The notes: generated from the sequence alone by a model not told the origin. DNA of 64,000 bases from Paenibacillus sp. USDA918EY (GCF_009870825.1 NZ_WTWY01000019.1:1-64000); one strand, 5' to 3'; shown: positions 44,146 through 53,529, numbered from the stretch's first letter. Numbers and translations: made by a program.

Positions 44146-44364
44146 TCATTCTTCGCCGCCGGATTCATCCTGGAGTTTGAATCGGTTATACCGTTCGCGG
44201 ATCTTCGCAATGGCCTCTTCGCTTGCTTTTTTGATCCTCTTCTCTGCAATATGATCAAGTTTCTCCTTCTCCTTCGGGCTAACCTTGTTTACTTTCGTGA
44301 TTATGATCTCAGCCGTTTCAAATATGGTTTCAGCCTTTTTCAGAGCTTTTTTGTCCTTGTGCAT
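44146..44364 (-). CDS. Small charged hypothetical protein
   Basis: 72 residues, very rich in Lys and Glu and predicted helical throughout (KALKKAETIFETAEIIITKVNKVSPKEKEKLDHIAEKRIKKASEEAIAKI). GAAGGGAAG precedes the ATG. I do not recognise the family; a coiled coil or a nucleic acid-binding helix pair is plausible. It is upstream of the HEPN-like gene on the same strand, about 130 bp away. Confidence 0.55.
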   Translation of the reverse strand: MHKDKKALKKAETIFETAEIIITKVNKVSPKEKEKLDHIAEKRIKKASEEAIAKIRERYNRFKLQDESGGEE

Positions 44365-44577
44365 GTTTGAAACTTCCCTTCTTCGTTTTTCGTTTGAGCA
44401 TTATTTATCTATCTCCTTTGATTTTCTGTATATCTTTCATCCAACCAAAGAAAGCAACTTAATGCAACGTAACTTATACCTGGACTTTTCAGTCAGTTTT
44501 CCGATTCAGCGGTTTAGTTTTCTCAAAATCTTTATGGATTTTGTATTTCATATGTGCTCCTTATAGTTCTGTCGTAT

Positions 44578-44700
44578 CACGTTCCTCACGACGTAAGCCG
44601 GCCAGATAGCTTCTAACTTGGGCCGGCTCGTGTGCCTTCTAAAACGATTATACATTGGACGGCCGAGGAGCGTCAGTCTCATAACGCGAATGGTATGTTA
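44578..44700. repeat. Cassette-type palindromic repeat A
   Basis: Degenerate left end ACGTTCCTCACGAC, hairpin with AAGCCGGCC and GGCCGGCTC around AGATAGCTTCTAACTT, right end GCGAATGGTATGTTA. It belongs to the same family as repeats B and C (shared AGATAGCT loop). It lies downstream of the methyltransferase-like gene. The rest of 44365-44577 shows only a short scrap of open frame, MKYKIHKDFEKTKPLNRKTD. Confidence 0.75.
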
Positions 44701-44786
44701 CCTTGATGTTAATGATGTCTGAGATACAGTAGACCGCTTGTTCTTTCAATTTGAGAATATGCTTCCATTAACAACATCGACTACAG

Positions 44787-45776
44787 TCACGCTTTCTTCA
44801 ATGAAAACAGCATATAGATCGTATCAATTTCATGGAATTCTTCTAAAACCCATGATGTTTGGATTAAGATTCGCTGCAAACCCTCCAGCCCAAGATAGCG
44901 GATTTGCACGCCAATAAACTCCGTAAAACCCAGGTATCCGGGATTGACATGCGCCCGATCAAAAATTAAGGAACCTGTCACACGGGCGTCCGCCGGGGAG
45001 TTGGTATAGAAATGGTTTAAATTTTCAATGATGTCCGAGTCCGAACCGTATTCAAAAAGCCCGCCCTCCGATGAACAGAGCTGAATCCAGCCGGATCGTT
45101 CCAAACTCATCTGCAGTAATGCTTTCGGCCCGCTCCAGTCATAATGAATCGTGTTGAGGGTAATGTCCAGGCCATGGAACCGTTCCCCCGGCTGCTTCAA
45201 AACATCGATGCACCGTTTTGCGAAATCGGGGCCGTAGGTATCGATATCTAAAATGTTGATCTCAATCTTCCGTCCCTTGAGCAATTCCGGGTCCGATTCC
45301 TGAATTAGAATCAGCGTGTTGATACTGTCGGGAGCAGCCCCCCCGGCTATATTGAAAAAACAAAGGTTCCGTTCGGGGAATTCCTTGAGTCGGGCCAGCA
45401 AAATCTTCGACTGGAGCCGGCAAAGATCCCTCAGCCTGATCCGAAGTCCCATGAAAGAAGTTTGCTTCACCGCCCACTTGTCCCGTAATCCTAATTTTAT
45501 GCCCCGGCTTAAGTCAGGACCAAGTTTGTACAGCAACGTACGCATGCCGCCTAGATAGGAATTGTCTACGTTCGACATTTTCACAAAGATGTTCCGGATA
45601 AAGCCAGGCATCTTCTTTAATGATTCAATGCTCCGGGCTGATTTGAGAAAGCTCAAATGGTACGCCTGTTCATCGATGCTTGCTTTGAAAAGGGGATGTG
45701 TAATATCCAGGATCGGTAATTGCATTTCATTCTCGAAAACGGCATAGGGAATTCGCTGATCTTGATTGGCCTTCAT
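44787..45776 (-). CDS. Methyltransferase-like protein, function unknown
   Basis: About 329 residues. After a 140-residue helical N-terminus comes a Rossmann-like core: FFNIAGGAAPDSINTLILI, then EINILDIDTYGPDFAKRCID, then SGWIQLCSSEGGLFEYGSDSDIIENL. The Gly-rich loop and the acidic strand end (DID) resemble SAM-dependent class I methyltransferases. The N-terminus has no match I know. The ATG at 45776 has GAGGTGG upstream; a GTG at 45791 would add five residues. It sits between repeats A and J, as a single-gene unit. Confidence 0.6.
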   Translation of the reverse strand: MKANQDQRIPYAVFENEMQLPILDITHPLFKASIDEQAYHLSFLKSARSIESLKKMPGFIRNIFVKMSNVDNSYLGGMRTLLYKLGPDLSRGIKLGLRDKWAVKQTSFMGLRIRLRDLCRLQSKILLARLKEFPERNLCFFNIAGGAAPDSINTLILIQESDPELLKGRKIEINILDIDTYGPDFAKRCIDVLKQPGERFHGLDITLNTIHYDWSGPKALLQMSLERSGWIQLCSSEGGLFEYGSDSDIIENLNHFYTNSPADARVTGSLIFDRAHVNPGYLGFTEFIGVQIRYLGLEGLQRILIQTSWVLEEFHEIDTIYMLFSLKKA

Positions 45777-45791
45777 AATTTTCAAATCCAC

Positions 45792-46032
45792 CTCACTTGA
45801 ACAAAGAGTTTAATCGAACTAAAACCCAAAGCTAGCGATCTTCTTGGACGGATTCCGGGGTTCCGAAACATTTCGCAACTCCCCCAGCCGTTTCGGCTTC
45901 CTTTCTACAGTGCTCTGCTGTCTTTTGATGCCGGTTATGTATTAAAAAGTTATTCATATAAGCTTACTTATCAGTTATGAAATACAGAACTCTGTCCAAC
46001 TCATCAAAACTCTTCCGCGAAATGATTTCCGG
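45792..46032. other. Non-coding stretch between methyltransferase-like gene and repeat J
   Basis: No gene seen. It is AT-rich towards 45940-45990 and probably holds the promoter of the methyltransferase-like gene, but no clear -35/-10 pair stands out. Confidence 0.4.
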
Positions 46033-46194
46033 AAACATTCTTGGATCTACGGCTCCGGAAGCTTAAGACGACGAAGGCACCTGGGGGCTCTGCCACCTAT
46101 CCTAAGGCTTGCTCAATACTCGCTCCCCGGTCAATAGCTTTTTGCGAGGAAAATGGGACGGATCCATCCAGGAAACTGCGTGAATACATTGTTA
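46033..46194. repeat. Cassette-type palindromic repeat J
   Basis: Left end AAACATTCTTGGATCTACG closely matches repeat D (TAACGTTCTTGCATCTACG); the middle has GGAAGCTTAAGACGACG and a GGCACC...GCCACC region; right end GCGTGAATACATTGTTA. It is downstream of the CPBP gene and upstream of the methyltransferase-like gene. Confidence 0.8.
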
Positions 46195-46326
46195 GAAGAA
46201 GTATTAAACTCGCTGAATTAGACTCTCAAATTCCTTTGGCAGCAATGTTGCTTTTCTTATATTCTTAAATCCCCACTCAGCAATTTTTTTGCCAATCGTT
46301 TACTTCCCCGACGAGCAAACCGCAAT

Positions 46327-46941
46327 CTATATCTTTAATCTTCTCTTTGAAAAGAGAATTGAAAATGAATTAAATACAACATGTAATATAAGCGAAAACA
46401 ATATAGATTTTGTCATCACTGTCATGGCCCCCAACAGTATTCCTCCTAAAAGTGCAAAAATCATAAATCGAATACTATCGGCTGATAATTTGTAGTATTG
46501 CAAATGACAGATGGCGAACAGACCGGCAGTAATGATTACTGGAATTGTTATTGGCATATATAAAACATCCATTATTTTAGATGGAACAATGAAGGACTCC
46601 GTGATCGGTAATATCAATCCTCTAAAGATTATCTCTTCTATAACCGGAAATGTTATTGCAAAATTTATAATGTTGTATTTCCCAATTGGATTATAGCCTG
46701 AAAAGCGCGCTGCGATCACATTAATTATAATAAGCATGACAAAAGGTGGTATTGCATTCCCATAATCAACCGGCATTTTAAACGTATAGTTATTATTAAA
46801 TAGCGGGGTGATCGTTACTATGATAAGAGCCCAGAATAATACAGTATATTTACCACCCCTCCTGTAAGGAGTCGTTCTAAGGGCTACTTCTGCTAGTTTG
46901 TAAGAAAAAGTTAACAGTAGTGATAAGCAAAGATATATCAT
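46327..46941 (-). CDS. CPBP-family intramembrane metalloprotease
   Basis: 204 residues with about six membrane helices. Motif 1 is VIEEIIFRGLIL (EExxxR), motif 2 is LFAICHLQYY, motif 3 is ILHVVFNSFSIL with the conserved His and Asn. This is a full set for the CAAX protease/bacteriocin-processing family. GGAGAGCTGTT precedes the ATG. In AT-rich accessory DNA, a role in bacteriocin immunity or defence is as likely as protein maturation. Confidence 0.85.
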   Translation of the reverse strand: MIYLCLSLLLTFSYKLAEVALRTTPYRRGGKYTVLFWALIIVTITPLFNNNYTFKMPVDYGNAIPPFVMLIIINVIAARFSGYNPIGKYNIINFAITFPVIEEIIFRGLILPITESFIVPSKIMDVLYMPITIPVIITAGLFAICHLQYYKLSADSIRFMIFALLGGILLGAMTVMTKSILFSLILHVVFNSFSILFSKRRLKI

Positions 46942-46964
46942 AACAGCTCTCCAGAAAGGTTCTC

Positions 46965-47144
46965 TTATTTATGTCTTTCATGAATTTCGCCTCTATGGAT
47001 CCAAACATTTTTAATGAACGCCCATTCATTTAATGGACCATATATTGCGTCCAAATCCAGTGTTATGCACTCAGCACATTGTTTAAGAAGTTCAGGGAAA
47101 ATAGTAGTTTTTCCTGATTCACTTGCACCTGAATTAAATTTCAT
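46965..47144 (-). pseudogene. Short P-loop fragment
   Basis: A 59-codon frame reads MKFNSGASESGKTTIFPELLKQ, then CAECITLDLDAIYGPLNEW. GASESGKT fits Walker A (GxxxxGKT). It ends after 59 residues, far too short for a kinase, and has no good ribosome site. It is likely the N-terminal remnant of an AAA/kinase gene. It begins nine bases after the stop of the P-loop kinase gene. Confidence 0.5.
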
Positions 47145-47152
47145 TTAACTGA

Positions 47153-47659
47153 CTATTTTCTACGCCACTGTTCCAATCGTTTACGTAATGTCAGTAAGCT
47201 TTCTTCCACAGTTTGGTGAGCCGTGTCGATGACAATATGATCCCGGTCCCAAACATCATACTGTCGATTCCTGACCTGCTCCCACGTCGGTAGAACAAAG
47301 CCTTGAATATCGGCAGCTCGCGTTTCGACCCGATGTCTGTGTTCACGATCGTCAGAGCAGACCACTTCAATTTCCACGTATGGAGTATCATTAGATTCCG
47401 CCACGTTACGCCAAGCCTGACGCGTTATTTCGATAGGATTGACCGTATCTGCAATAACGTCTAGGCCCAAGTGAAGATTCTGCGATGCAATTGCATAACA
47501 AACGATGTAACCTTCAGGTCCTTCGATACTCTTTCCGGAATCCCGCATAGCCTGCTCAACGACATCGACTCGGAGATACGCAGCCTTTAGTTCTCTAGCT
47601 AAAGCTGATGATAACGTGGTTTTACCGGTGCCCGGCAACCCGCTAAAAATATAGAGCAT
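47153..47659 (-). CDS. P-loop kinase (AAA_33-type)
   Basis: 168 residues: Walker A GLPGTGKTT at 7-15, YLRVDVVEQAMRDSG with the substrate-side Asp, then RHRVETRAADIQGFVLPTWEQV and a C-terminal VIDTAHQTVEESLLTLRKRL. This is the small nucleotide kinase-like family found with zeta toxin, shikimate kinase and aminoglycoside kinases. Phosphate acceptor unknown. AAAGGAGTCGAG precedes the ATG. Confidence 0.82.
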   Translation of the reverse strand: MLYIFSGLPGTGKTTLSSALARELKAAYLRVDVVEQAMRDSGKSIEGPEGYIVCYAIASQNLHLGLDVIADTVNPIEITRQAWRNVAESNDTPYVEIEVVCSDDREHRHRVETRAADIQGFVLPTWEQVRNRQYDVWDRDHIVIDTAHQTVEESLLTLRKRLEQWRRK

Positions 47660-47744
47660 TTACTCGACTCCTTTGAATAAAGCAATAAATAACTTCCCGT
47701 TAACTTATTTCATTAAGGATTTGCTTTCTTTTTTTGTTTTGCAG

Positions 47745-47890
47745 ATTGCGTTCAGGACATCCCACCACTTTAAGCCCCGAAAGTGCGGGTCTTAGCCATT
47801 GCCAGGGTTGACCTCCTGCGTTACTTCCTGTCGAACGCTTTTTGGGGACTGAAGGCCGGAAGTTCTTGAGCGTGAATGCAGTGTCATTTA
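47745..47890. repeat. Cassette-type palindromic repeat I (degenerate)
   Basis: Left end is worn (ATTGCGTTCAGGAC); CACTTTAAGCCCCGAAAGTGCGGGTCTTAG and CCAGGGTTGACC match the middle of the family; the right end GAGCGTGAATGCAGTGTCATTTA is clear but has CATTTA in place of GTTA. It lies downstream of the DUF2262-like gene, upstream of the P-loop kinase gene. Confidence 0.65.
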
Positions 47891-47923
47891 ATGGATAAGT
47901 CTTCTTCGAACAACTATACAATT

Positions 47924-48382
47924 CTATATTTCCGCTTTAATCAGCTTATAATCATTGTTAAAATATGCATGGATTCTGTGCCCCCCCAATAGATCTCCAT
48001 CCAAGTATTCACAGTAAATTTCAGTGGATCGAATCTCTACTATAAACAAACTTATTAATTCAACAAATTCTTCAGTTGTTAAGTCATACTCGCCTGCATC
48101 CACAGCATCCCAGTCTAGCTCAACATCATTTTCATCATATTCTGGCCAGAAATCATTTTTATAGTCTAGTAACTCCTCAGCTATTTCTATTTTTGCCACT
48201 TGCTCGAATCTCTCAAATTCAACAAACAACAGTTCGGCTTTACTTACTAATATATCAATATCGGTACTCCCATCCTCAAGTTTCAGTGTCCATTGTACCT
48301 TTCCCTCATTGTGTATGTATGACTTTAGTTCACTGCTATATTTAAAATGACCTATTCCGTCAACTTTAATAATCTTTTCCAT
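47924..48382 (-). CDS. DUF2262-like protein
   Basis: 152 acidic residues: KVQWTLKLEDGSTDIDILVSKAELLFVEFERFEQVAKIEIAEELLD, a run of acidic residues, then TEEFVELISLFIVEIRSTEIYCEYLDGDLLGGHRIHAYFN. The last part resembles DUF2262, a family found in toxin-immunity and tailing-repeat settings. AAAGGAAC precedes the ATG. Function unknown. Forms a pair with the GNAT gene 42 bp upstream. Confidence 0.6.
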   Translation of the reverse strand: MEKIIKVDGIGHFKYSSELKSYIHNEGKVQWTLKLEDGSTDIDILVSKAELLFVEFERFEQVAKIEIAEELLDYKNDFWPEYDENDVELDWDAVDAGEYDLTTEEFVELISLFIVEIRSTEIYCEYLDGDLLGGHRIHAYFNNDYKLIKAEI

Positions 48383-48424
48383 TTAGAAAGTTCCTTTCAT
48401 AGGTGATGTTTTAAGCTTTGCTGA

Positions 48425-49177
48425 CTATGCTTCCTCAAGCAGTTTAATTAATTCCCTTTTGCTAACTGGATGATATGTAAGTAATTTGCCGTTATAGATG
48501 ACATTAAAGACTCCATAGGGGGATGGTGCAAACTGTGCTTCCATTGAATTGCGCAACTCAACTACTTGCGATCTTATACCTCTCTCTTCAGCTACTTCAA
48601 TAATCGTATTGATAGCATCGTAAATGTAAGGGCATTGATCAGATTTCAAAATGGTAATTCCATCTTTGAATTTACCTGCTCTTTCATCCCAACCATGATT
48701 AAAAACTGGGCAAGACTGATCGTCAAAACGTTTTACGACTAACTCAAAGTGTGGTGGAGCAGAATCAACTAACTCAAAACCATGTCTGACAAAAAAATCT
48801 GTATCCGTTAGCCAAGTTTTCGAACTGGTTACCATAGCAACACCGGACATGTTACTTGATCGTGCATCTGCAATACACTCCGACAATAGGCGAGATCCAT
48901 ATCCCTTCCCTTTTCCTTTCCCAACAATCCACAAACAATGTATAGCCATGTAATTAGATCCTTGTATGCCGCGCCAGGTATACTCAACAGGTATATATTC
49001 GATAAAACCTCTCGGGTACCCATCATCTTCAATGATTTTCAATCTGAGTCCCTCTTGGAATCTATCGAGCAGCCATGATTGTTTTCTTTTATAGCCTTGT
49101 GTCTTAGATTTACTTCTCATGCAGAAGAAACCCTTTTCTTCAATATTTTCCGAGGTAACATCTACTACCGTGACCAT
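48425..49177 (-). CDS. GNAT acetyltransferase with YoaP domain
   Basis: 250 residues. The first 150 are a GNAT fold: RLKIIEDDGYPRGFIEYIPVEYTWRGIQ, then the acetyl-CoA loop GKGKGKGYGSRLLSECIADARSS (A motif), then TDFFVRHGFELVDS. From about 160 on is a YoaP-type thioredoxin-like tail with ILKSDQCPYIYDAINTIIEVAEERGIRSQVVELRN. It lacks a CxxC. The pair is known as the YoaP architecture in Bacilli, substrate unknown. ACGGAGTGAATGC precedes the ATG. Confidence 0.88.
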   Translation of the reverse strand: MVTVVDVTSENIEEKGFFCMRSKSKTQGYKRKQSWLLDRFQEGLRLKIIEDDGYPRGFIEYIPVEYTWRGIQGSNYMAIHCLWIVGKGKGKGYGSRLLSECIADARSSNMSGVAMVTSSKTWLTDTDFFVRHGFELVDSAPPHFELVVKRFDDQSCPVFNHGWDERAGKFKDGITILKSDQCPYIYDAINTIIEVAEERGIRSQVVELRNSMEAQFAPSPYGVFNVIYNGKLLTYHPVSKRELIKLLEEA

Positions 49178-49207
49178 GCATTCACTCCGTTCTTTGCGAA
49201 ATTTCGC

Positions 49208-49344
49208 CTAATCTTCCGTATTCTCGACGCGAACTGGCTTATATAACTCCTATCTTGGTCGGCTCGTGTGTCTTCCAAGTTATCTTCCATTATTATACAT
49301 CGACGACCAAGGGATGTAAGCCCCGCAGCGTGAATATTATGTTA
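49208..49344. repeat. Cassette-type palindromic repeat B
   Basis: Left end CTAATCTTCCGTATTCTCGACG, hairpin TGGCTTATATAACTCCTATCTTGG, then GTCGGCTCGTGTGTCTTCC shared with repeat A; right end GCAGCGTGAATATTATGTTA. The TATTCTCG and CGTGAATA arms pair. It lies upstream of the GNAT gene and after the hydantoinase operon. Confidence 0.8.
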
Positions 49345-49485
49345 ACTGATGTCAATGACCTCATCGGAATCTCTCATATTTGTTCTCTGCAACTTAGTTC
49401 ATTGATCAAACATTCAAATCGCCTCTTCATCTGCTTCGCCGCTCATGCTTTCCCCTCATCACCTTGCACCTCACCGATAACAAAA

Positions 49486-49528
49486 AAGAGCCTCACACAA
49501 GTTGCATAAACTCATGTGAAGCCTCTCT
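49486..49528 (-). terminator. Terminator of the hydantoinase-type operon
   Basis: On the minus strand GAGAGGCTTCAC pairs with GTGAGGCTC with one bulge, followed by TTTTTTGTT. It is directly after the last stop of the operon. Confidence 0.75.
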
Positions 49529-49529
49529 T

Positions 49530-51080
49530 CTACTTCATGTTTCCTACGACTTTCACTCTCAGTCTCGTCGCATTTCCCGGATGATAAGCCAGCGGGGTTT
49601 CTTCCACTTCCACGAGCTCCACCGTAGCCGGATCAGCGCCGGCCAGCACCGCCTGGTTTACGGCTTTTTCACGTGCATCTCTTAACGATTCCTCGCGGGG
49701 CTCTGTGGAATAGATGTATATCTGCTCATATTGCCCACTGATTTGAGCAATGCACGCGCCAATGGCGTTGGCTACGCCCCCGTTCTCGGGCTTAATCATA
49801 CGGGATACCCCGCGAATCGTGTCCGGTATAACGACACTGCCGCCGCCTACCAAAACAAGCTCAACGTCTCCCGACGATGTCTTCATTTTATCAATCGCCT
49901 GTTCAATGATGGTTGCAATTTCAGCTTGCACGTTTTTAGCGAAGTCTTCATCCAGATGCGCCACCAAGTTCTTATCCCCGACATCCGCAAGACCCAGCCG
50001 AACGGCAATGTCTGTCGTAGTCAGCGTATTCCCGCCAAAGACCAGCGCTTCTTGTCCAATCTTGTAGCCTACGCTATCAGGGCCAACCGTAATTTTGCCG
50101 TTCTCCGAGCGCACAATGCTTCCGCCGCCCAGCCCGACGGAGATAATATCCGGCATGCGGAAATTGGTGCGGATATCGCCAACCTCGACCGCAACCGAGG
50201 ATTCTCTCGGGAAGCCGTCCTGCAATACCCCGATGTCCGATGTCGTCCCGCCTACGTCGAGAACCATCGTATCCTTGATCTTCGCTAAATAGGAAGCCCC
50301 GCGAATACTGTTCGTTGGCCCGCAGGCAATGGTCAGAATTGGAAACTGCTTGGCGTAATCTATCGACATTAAGGTTCCGTCATTTTGGCATAAAAACACG
50401 GCTGCGTCCGAGATGCCTTCTTCTTCCAACGCTTGTACAAAGCCCTCGGTCGTCGTTTTAATGACTTTGCACAATGCCGCATTAAGTATGGTCGCATTTT
50501 CCCGTTCGATCAAACCGACCGAACCGATCAATGAAGAACAGGATACAGGGAATTCCGGTCCATACACGTGGTGGATGAGATCGCGAATCTGAAGCTCCTG
50601 GTCGTTTTTAATGGAAGAGAACACTCCGATCACCGCGATGGACTCCACGCTACCGCGCCATTTTTCTATAAGTGCTTTGATCTCGGCTTCATCCACTTCA
50701 CCAAGCACTTGGCCGTCGTATTCATATCCGCCGTGCACGAGAGCATATCGACCCGACAGCTTCTCCACCATGTCCTTTGGCCATGACGTGTACGGGGCTA
50801 CGGAAGCCGTTGCCGGGTAACCCAGACGAATGACGCCGACTTGGGCCAGCTTTTTCCGCTCCACAATCGCATTGGTACACTGCGTCGTTCCCAACATGGC
50901 ATGCGTAATTTGGGTTTTGTCGATGTCCGATTCCTGCAGCAACTTGCGGAGAGAGGTTTCAATGCCCGTTTTAATATCCAAGCTTGTCGGTGATTTCACC
51001 GCATGAATCAAATGATGATTCTCGTCCAGGATGATGGCATCCGTATTGGTGCCGCCTACATCGATTCCGATTCTATACAT
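49530..51080 (-). CDS. Hydantoinase/oxoprolinase family protein (HyuA type)
   Basis: 516 residues. The first ~180 form the hydantoinase A N-terminal domain (YRIGIDVGGTNTDAIILDENHHLIHAVKSPTS, HAMLGTTQCTNAIVERKKLAQVGVIRLG), then the ATPase-like hydantoinase A domain (LDVGGTTSDIGVLQDGFP, ISVGLGGGSIVR). These open ring amides with ATP. No HyuB gene is adjacent; instead a DUF917 gene and an NCS1 permease gene are upstream, so the set likely handles a hydantoin-like or other cyclic amide compound. The start overlaps the DUF917 stop by eight bases. Confidence 0.87.
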   Translation of the reverse strand: MYRIGIDVGGTNTDAIILDENHHLIHAVKSPTSLDIKTGIETSLRKLLQESDIDKTQITHAMLGTTQCTNAIVERKKLAQVGVIRLGYPATASVAPYTSWPKDMVEKLSGRYALVHGGYEYDGQVLGEVDEAEIKALIEKWRGSVESIAVIGVFSSIKNDQELQIRDLIHHVYGPEFPVSCSSLIGSVGLIERENATILNAALCKVIKTTTEGFVQALEEEGISDAAVFLCQNDGTLMSIDYAKQFPILTIACGPTNSIRGASYLAKIKDTMVLDVGGTTSDIGVLQDGFPRESSVAVEVGDIRTNFRMPDIISVGLGGGSIVRSENGKITVGPDSVGYKIGQEALVFGGNTLTTTDIAVRLGLADVGDKNLVAHLDEDFAKNVQAEIATIIEQAIDKMKTSSGDVELVLVGGGSVVIPDTIRGVSRMIKPENGGVANAIGACIAQISGQYEQIYIYSTEPREESLRDAREKAVNQAVLAGADPATVELVEVEETPLAYHPGNATRLRVKVVGNMK

Positions 51081-52176
51081 TCTCAGCCACCGCCTTTTTT
51101 ACCAGTTCCTCGATCGGAACATAATCGTAATCATATCCGAAATACCTAGGGCCTGCCGTCTGGATCCCTTTTTCCGTTCTCCACTTTTCATGGGCCGGCA
51201 GTCCGATCACCCGTACGCGTTTCCCGTATTTCAGGCTTTCTGTAGTTACGGGCAACAAGGTTTCGTAATCGACCAGACAGATCAAATCGGGAGTGATCGC
51301 TGCCACTTGACCGTTCAACTCAGCAACCAGGTTTTCGTTTTGAAAATGAACCTTCATCTCCCCGCCTTTAAACGCTTCAATGCCTTCGAGATGCATCCGG
51401 CCAAGGTTAAACCCGCCTTTGGTTTCGCGGATGACGTCCACGATTTTCCCTTGGAAAAGCTCATAACCGGACACGAGCTTCAGCAGTTCTTGGAGCTTGT
51501 CCTTGGCATCCCGGTTTTTCGATATAATGATTGCTCCGATCTGTTCGGACAGGGTCACGATATGGTGAACGCCGCTTTGCTTGATTTGGGCCCCGGTCGC
51601 CGGGTACAGGCTGACTAGAGCACTGGCTCCCATTTCTACCGTAGCCACTCTTGCCAGCCGCTCCGTCCATTGATTATCGATGGTCTCAAAAATGCCGATG
51701 TTCCCTTTCTCATCGGTAATCGCCATCGGCGTTGCCGGAATGCCGTCCAGGTTGAACGTCACCATTTGCAGCTCCGGGAACGCCCGTCCCATACCGTCGC
51801 AGTCGATCAAGGGCAATCCCAGCTGCGCCGCAACGACGATGGGAATCATGGAGTTGACGCCCCCCGCTTCCATCGGAAACGTGCCGGCAATCTGTTCTTT
51901 TCCCAAGTAATTCGCTAATTTTTGAAACACCTTCACAAACTCGTCCCCTTTAGGGAACTTCTCCACCAATACGGAAGGCGCTCCCATCATCGCGGCGGGA
52001 ATGAAAAAGTCTTCATCCTGAACTTCGTCGACCGAGTATAGTTTTACAGGACCATATTTATCAATGGCCGAGAGAGCCATCAATTTGCCGATGTAAGGGT
52101 CTCCCCCTCCGCCGGTTCCCAGAAATGCAGCCCCGACGGCGATGTTTTCAACGGCGGCTTGATCTATATATCTCAT
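51073..52176 (-). CDS. DUF917 (S-methyl thiohydantoin desulfurase-like) protein
   Basis: 367 residues: MRYIDQAAVENIAVGAAFLGTGGGGDPYIGKLMAL, EDFFIPAAMMGAPSVLVEKFPKGDEF, FPMEAGGVNSMIPIVVAAQLGLPLIDCDGMGRAFPEL and ITDEKGNIG are the DUF917 landmarks. The family is now linked to thiohydantoin desulfurization in some members. It occurs with HyuA-type proteins and nucleobase permeases in many operons. The stop is shared with the upstream permease region (1 bp apart), so translation is coupled. Reaction in this strain unknown. Confidence 0.82.
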   Translation of the reverse strand: MRYIDQAAVENIAVGAAFLGTGGGGDPYIGKLMALSAIDKYGPVKLYSVDEVQDEDFFIPAAMMGAPSVLVEKFPKGDEFVKVFQKLANYLGKEQIAGTFPMEAGGVNSMIPIVVAAQLGLPLIDCDGMGRAFPELQMVTFNLDGIPATPMAITDEKGNIGIFETIDNQWTERLARVATVEMGASALVSLYPATGAQIKQSGVHHIVTLSEQIGAIIISKNRDAKDKLQELLKLVSGYELFQGKIVDVIRETKGGFNLGRMHLEGIEAFKGGEMKVHFQNENLVAELNGQVAAITPDLICLVDYETLLPVTTESLKYGKRVRVIGLPAHEKWRTEKGIQTAGPRYFGYDYDYVPIEELVKKAVAENV

Positions 52177-53442
52177 TTACGATTCCTCCAATATGACAGT
52201 TTTCTGCGACGTTAAACGATAGCCGGCATAATATGCGGCAAAAGAAATGACAATCCCGATCAGCGGCTGATTCGGCAGCTGCGGCAAGCCCGGGAACAAG
52301 GATAACACGACAGGGGTACAAGCAATCACCGCGCCCACAAGCCAGGAAACGACGCCCAGCGTATTTACGCCTTCCACCTCTTGCCAGCGGCTCTTATCCC
52401 CTTTGCCAAGCACCCAGTAAGCAGCGATCATCACGCCTGCGACCGGCGGAATCATGGCCGACAGGATGGACATGATCGGCGTAAAATAGTTGAGGATGCC
52501 GACGACGGCCAATACGGTCCCAATGGTTCCCGCGATGCCGACGGCCCATTTTTCTTTTTGCTTCGATACGTTGAATACGTTAATCAAGGCAATTCCGCCT
52601 GAAATGGCGTTCACGAGGTTCGTCTTCCAGGTAGCCAGAATCAGAACCACGCCGCCAATAAACGGGGTCGTAATGCTCAAAAAGGTTGCCGTAATATCGC
52701 TGGTCTGGTAAGCGATCGTCAGGACAGCTCCTGCACCGATCATCAGCAAACCTGCCGGAATGATTCCAAAAAGCGCTGCTTTCAGGACATCGGAACGTTT
52801 TCTCGAAAATTGCGAGTAGTCCCCCGCAACAACCGCGCCCAAGGCAAACGAACCCAGCGTTACCGCCAGTCCGTCCGTAAAGCTCATCGCTCCCGCAGGT
52901 TTATAATGCTGAATCAGCTGCAGGGAATCGCCGGTCAAAGCTTTGATCAGACCATAGATGCTGATTCCGACCAATAAAGGAACGGCAATGTAGCTGATCA
53001 CCCGCAGCACTTTAATCCCATAGACGGCCGAAACCACCATCACGAGGCCACAGATGAGGGATGCCAGCGGCACCGGCATGTCCATTCCGGTCACGGCCAG
53101 CAGGTTGGCCAAGGCCGCACCGCACACATTCGCCTGGATGCCAAACCATCCGAGGCACGCAATGGCCAGGATGATCGATAAAATCGTTCGCGATCCTTTT
53201 TTGCCGAACACCTGACCCGCGACCTGAACCGTCGGTCTCCCCAGCTCCGTGCTTTGAATGCCCTGCAAAATCATAAGCAATACAATGATGGAGTAACCAA
53301 CCAACGTGACGAGCAGCGCTTTCGATAAGCCCATGCCTGCAATCAGCGTATTTCCTACCAACAGACTCGGGATGCTGATGACCGCGCCGGCCCAGATGAT
53401 CCCTAGACTGAACCAGGATTGATATTTTTTAGCGGATTTCAT
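52177..53442 (-). CDS. NCS1-type nucleobase/hydantoin permease
   Basis: 421 residues, 12 membrane helices, CodB-like: FSLGIIWAGAVISIPSLLVGNTLIAGMGLSKALL, RPTVQVAGQVFGKKGSRTILSIILAIACLGWFGIQANVCGAAL and GDYSQFSRKRSDVLKAAL. NCS1 carriers take up cytosine, allantoin, hydantoins or related compounds. The ATG at 53442 has GAGGAGGGG before it; the 53457 start only adds five residues. It is first in the operon and divided by a terminator from the PucR gene. Confidence 0.88.
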   Translation of the reverse strand: MKSAKKYQSWFSLGIIWAGAVISIPSLLVGNTLIAGMGLSKALLVTLVGYSIIVLLMILQGIQSTELGRPTVQVAGQVFGKKGSRTILSIILAIACLGWFGIQANVCGAALANLLAVTGMDMPVPLASLICGLVMVVSAVYGIKVLRVISYIAVPLLVGISIYGLIKALTGDSLQLIQHYKPAGAMSFTDGLAVTLGSFALGAVVAGDYSQFSRKRSDVLKAALFGIIPAGLLMIGAGAVLTIAYQTSDITATFLSITTPFIGGVVLILATWKTNLVNAISGGIALINVFNVSKQKEKWAVGIAGTIGTVLAVVGILNYFTPIMSILSAMIPPVAGVMIAAYWVLGKGDKSRWQEVEGVNTLGVVSWLVGAVIACTPVVLSLFPGLPQLPNQPLIGIVISFAAYYAGYRLTSQKTVILEES

Positions 53443-53529
53443 ATGACCCCTCCTCACGTTTGTTCGTTCGAATCATTTTTCTAATTGTAAAAGATGAAGC
53501 AGGGCAGCGTCTTTTTCAGAAAATAAAAA

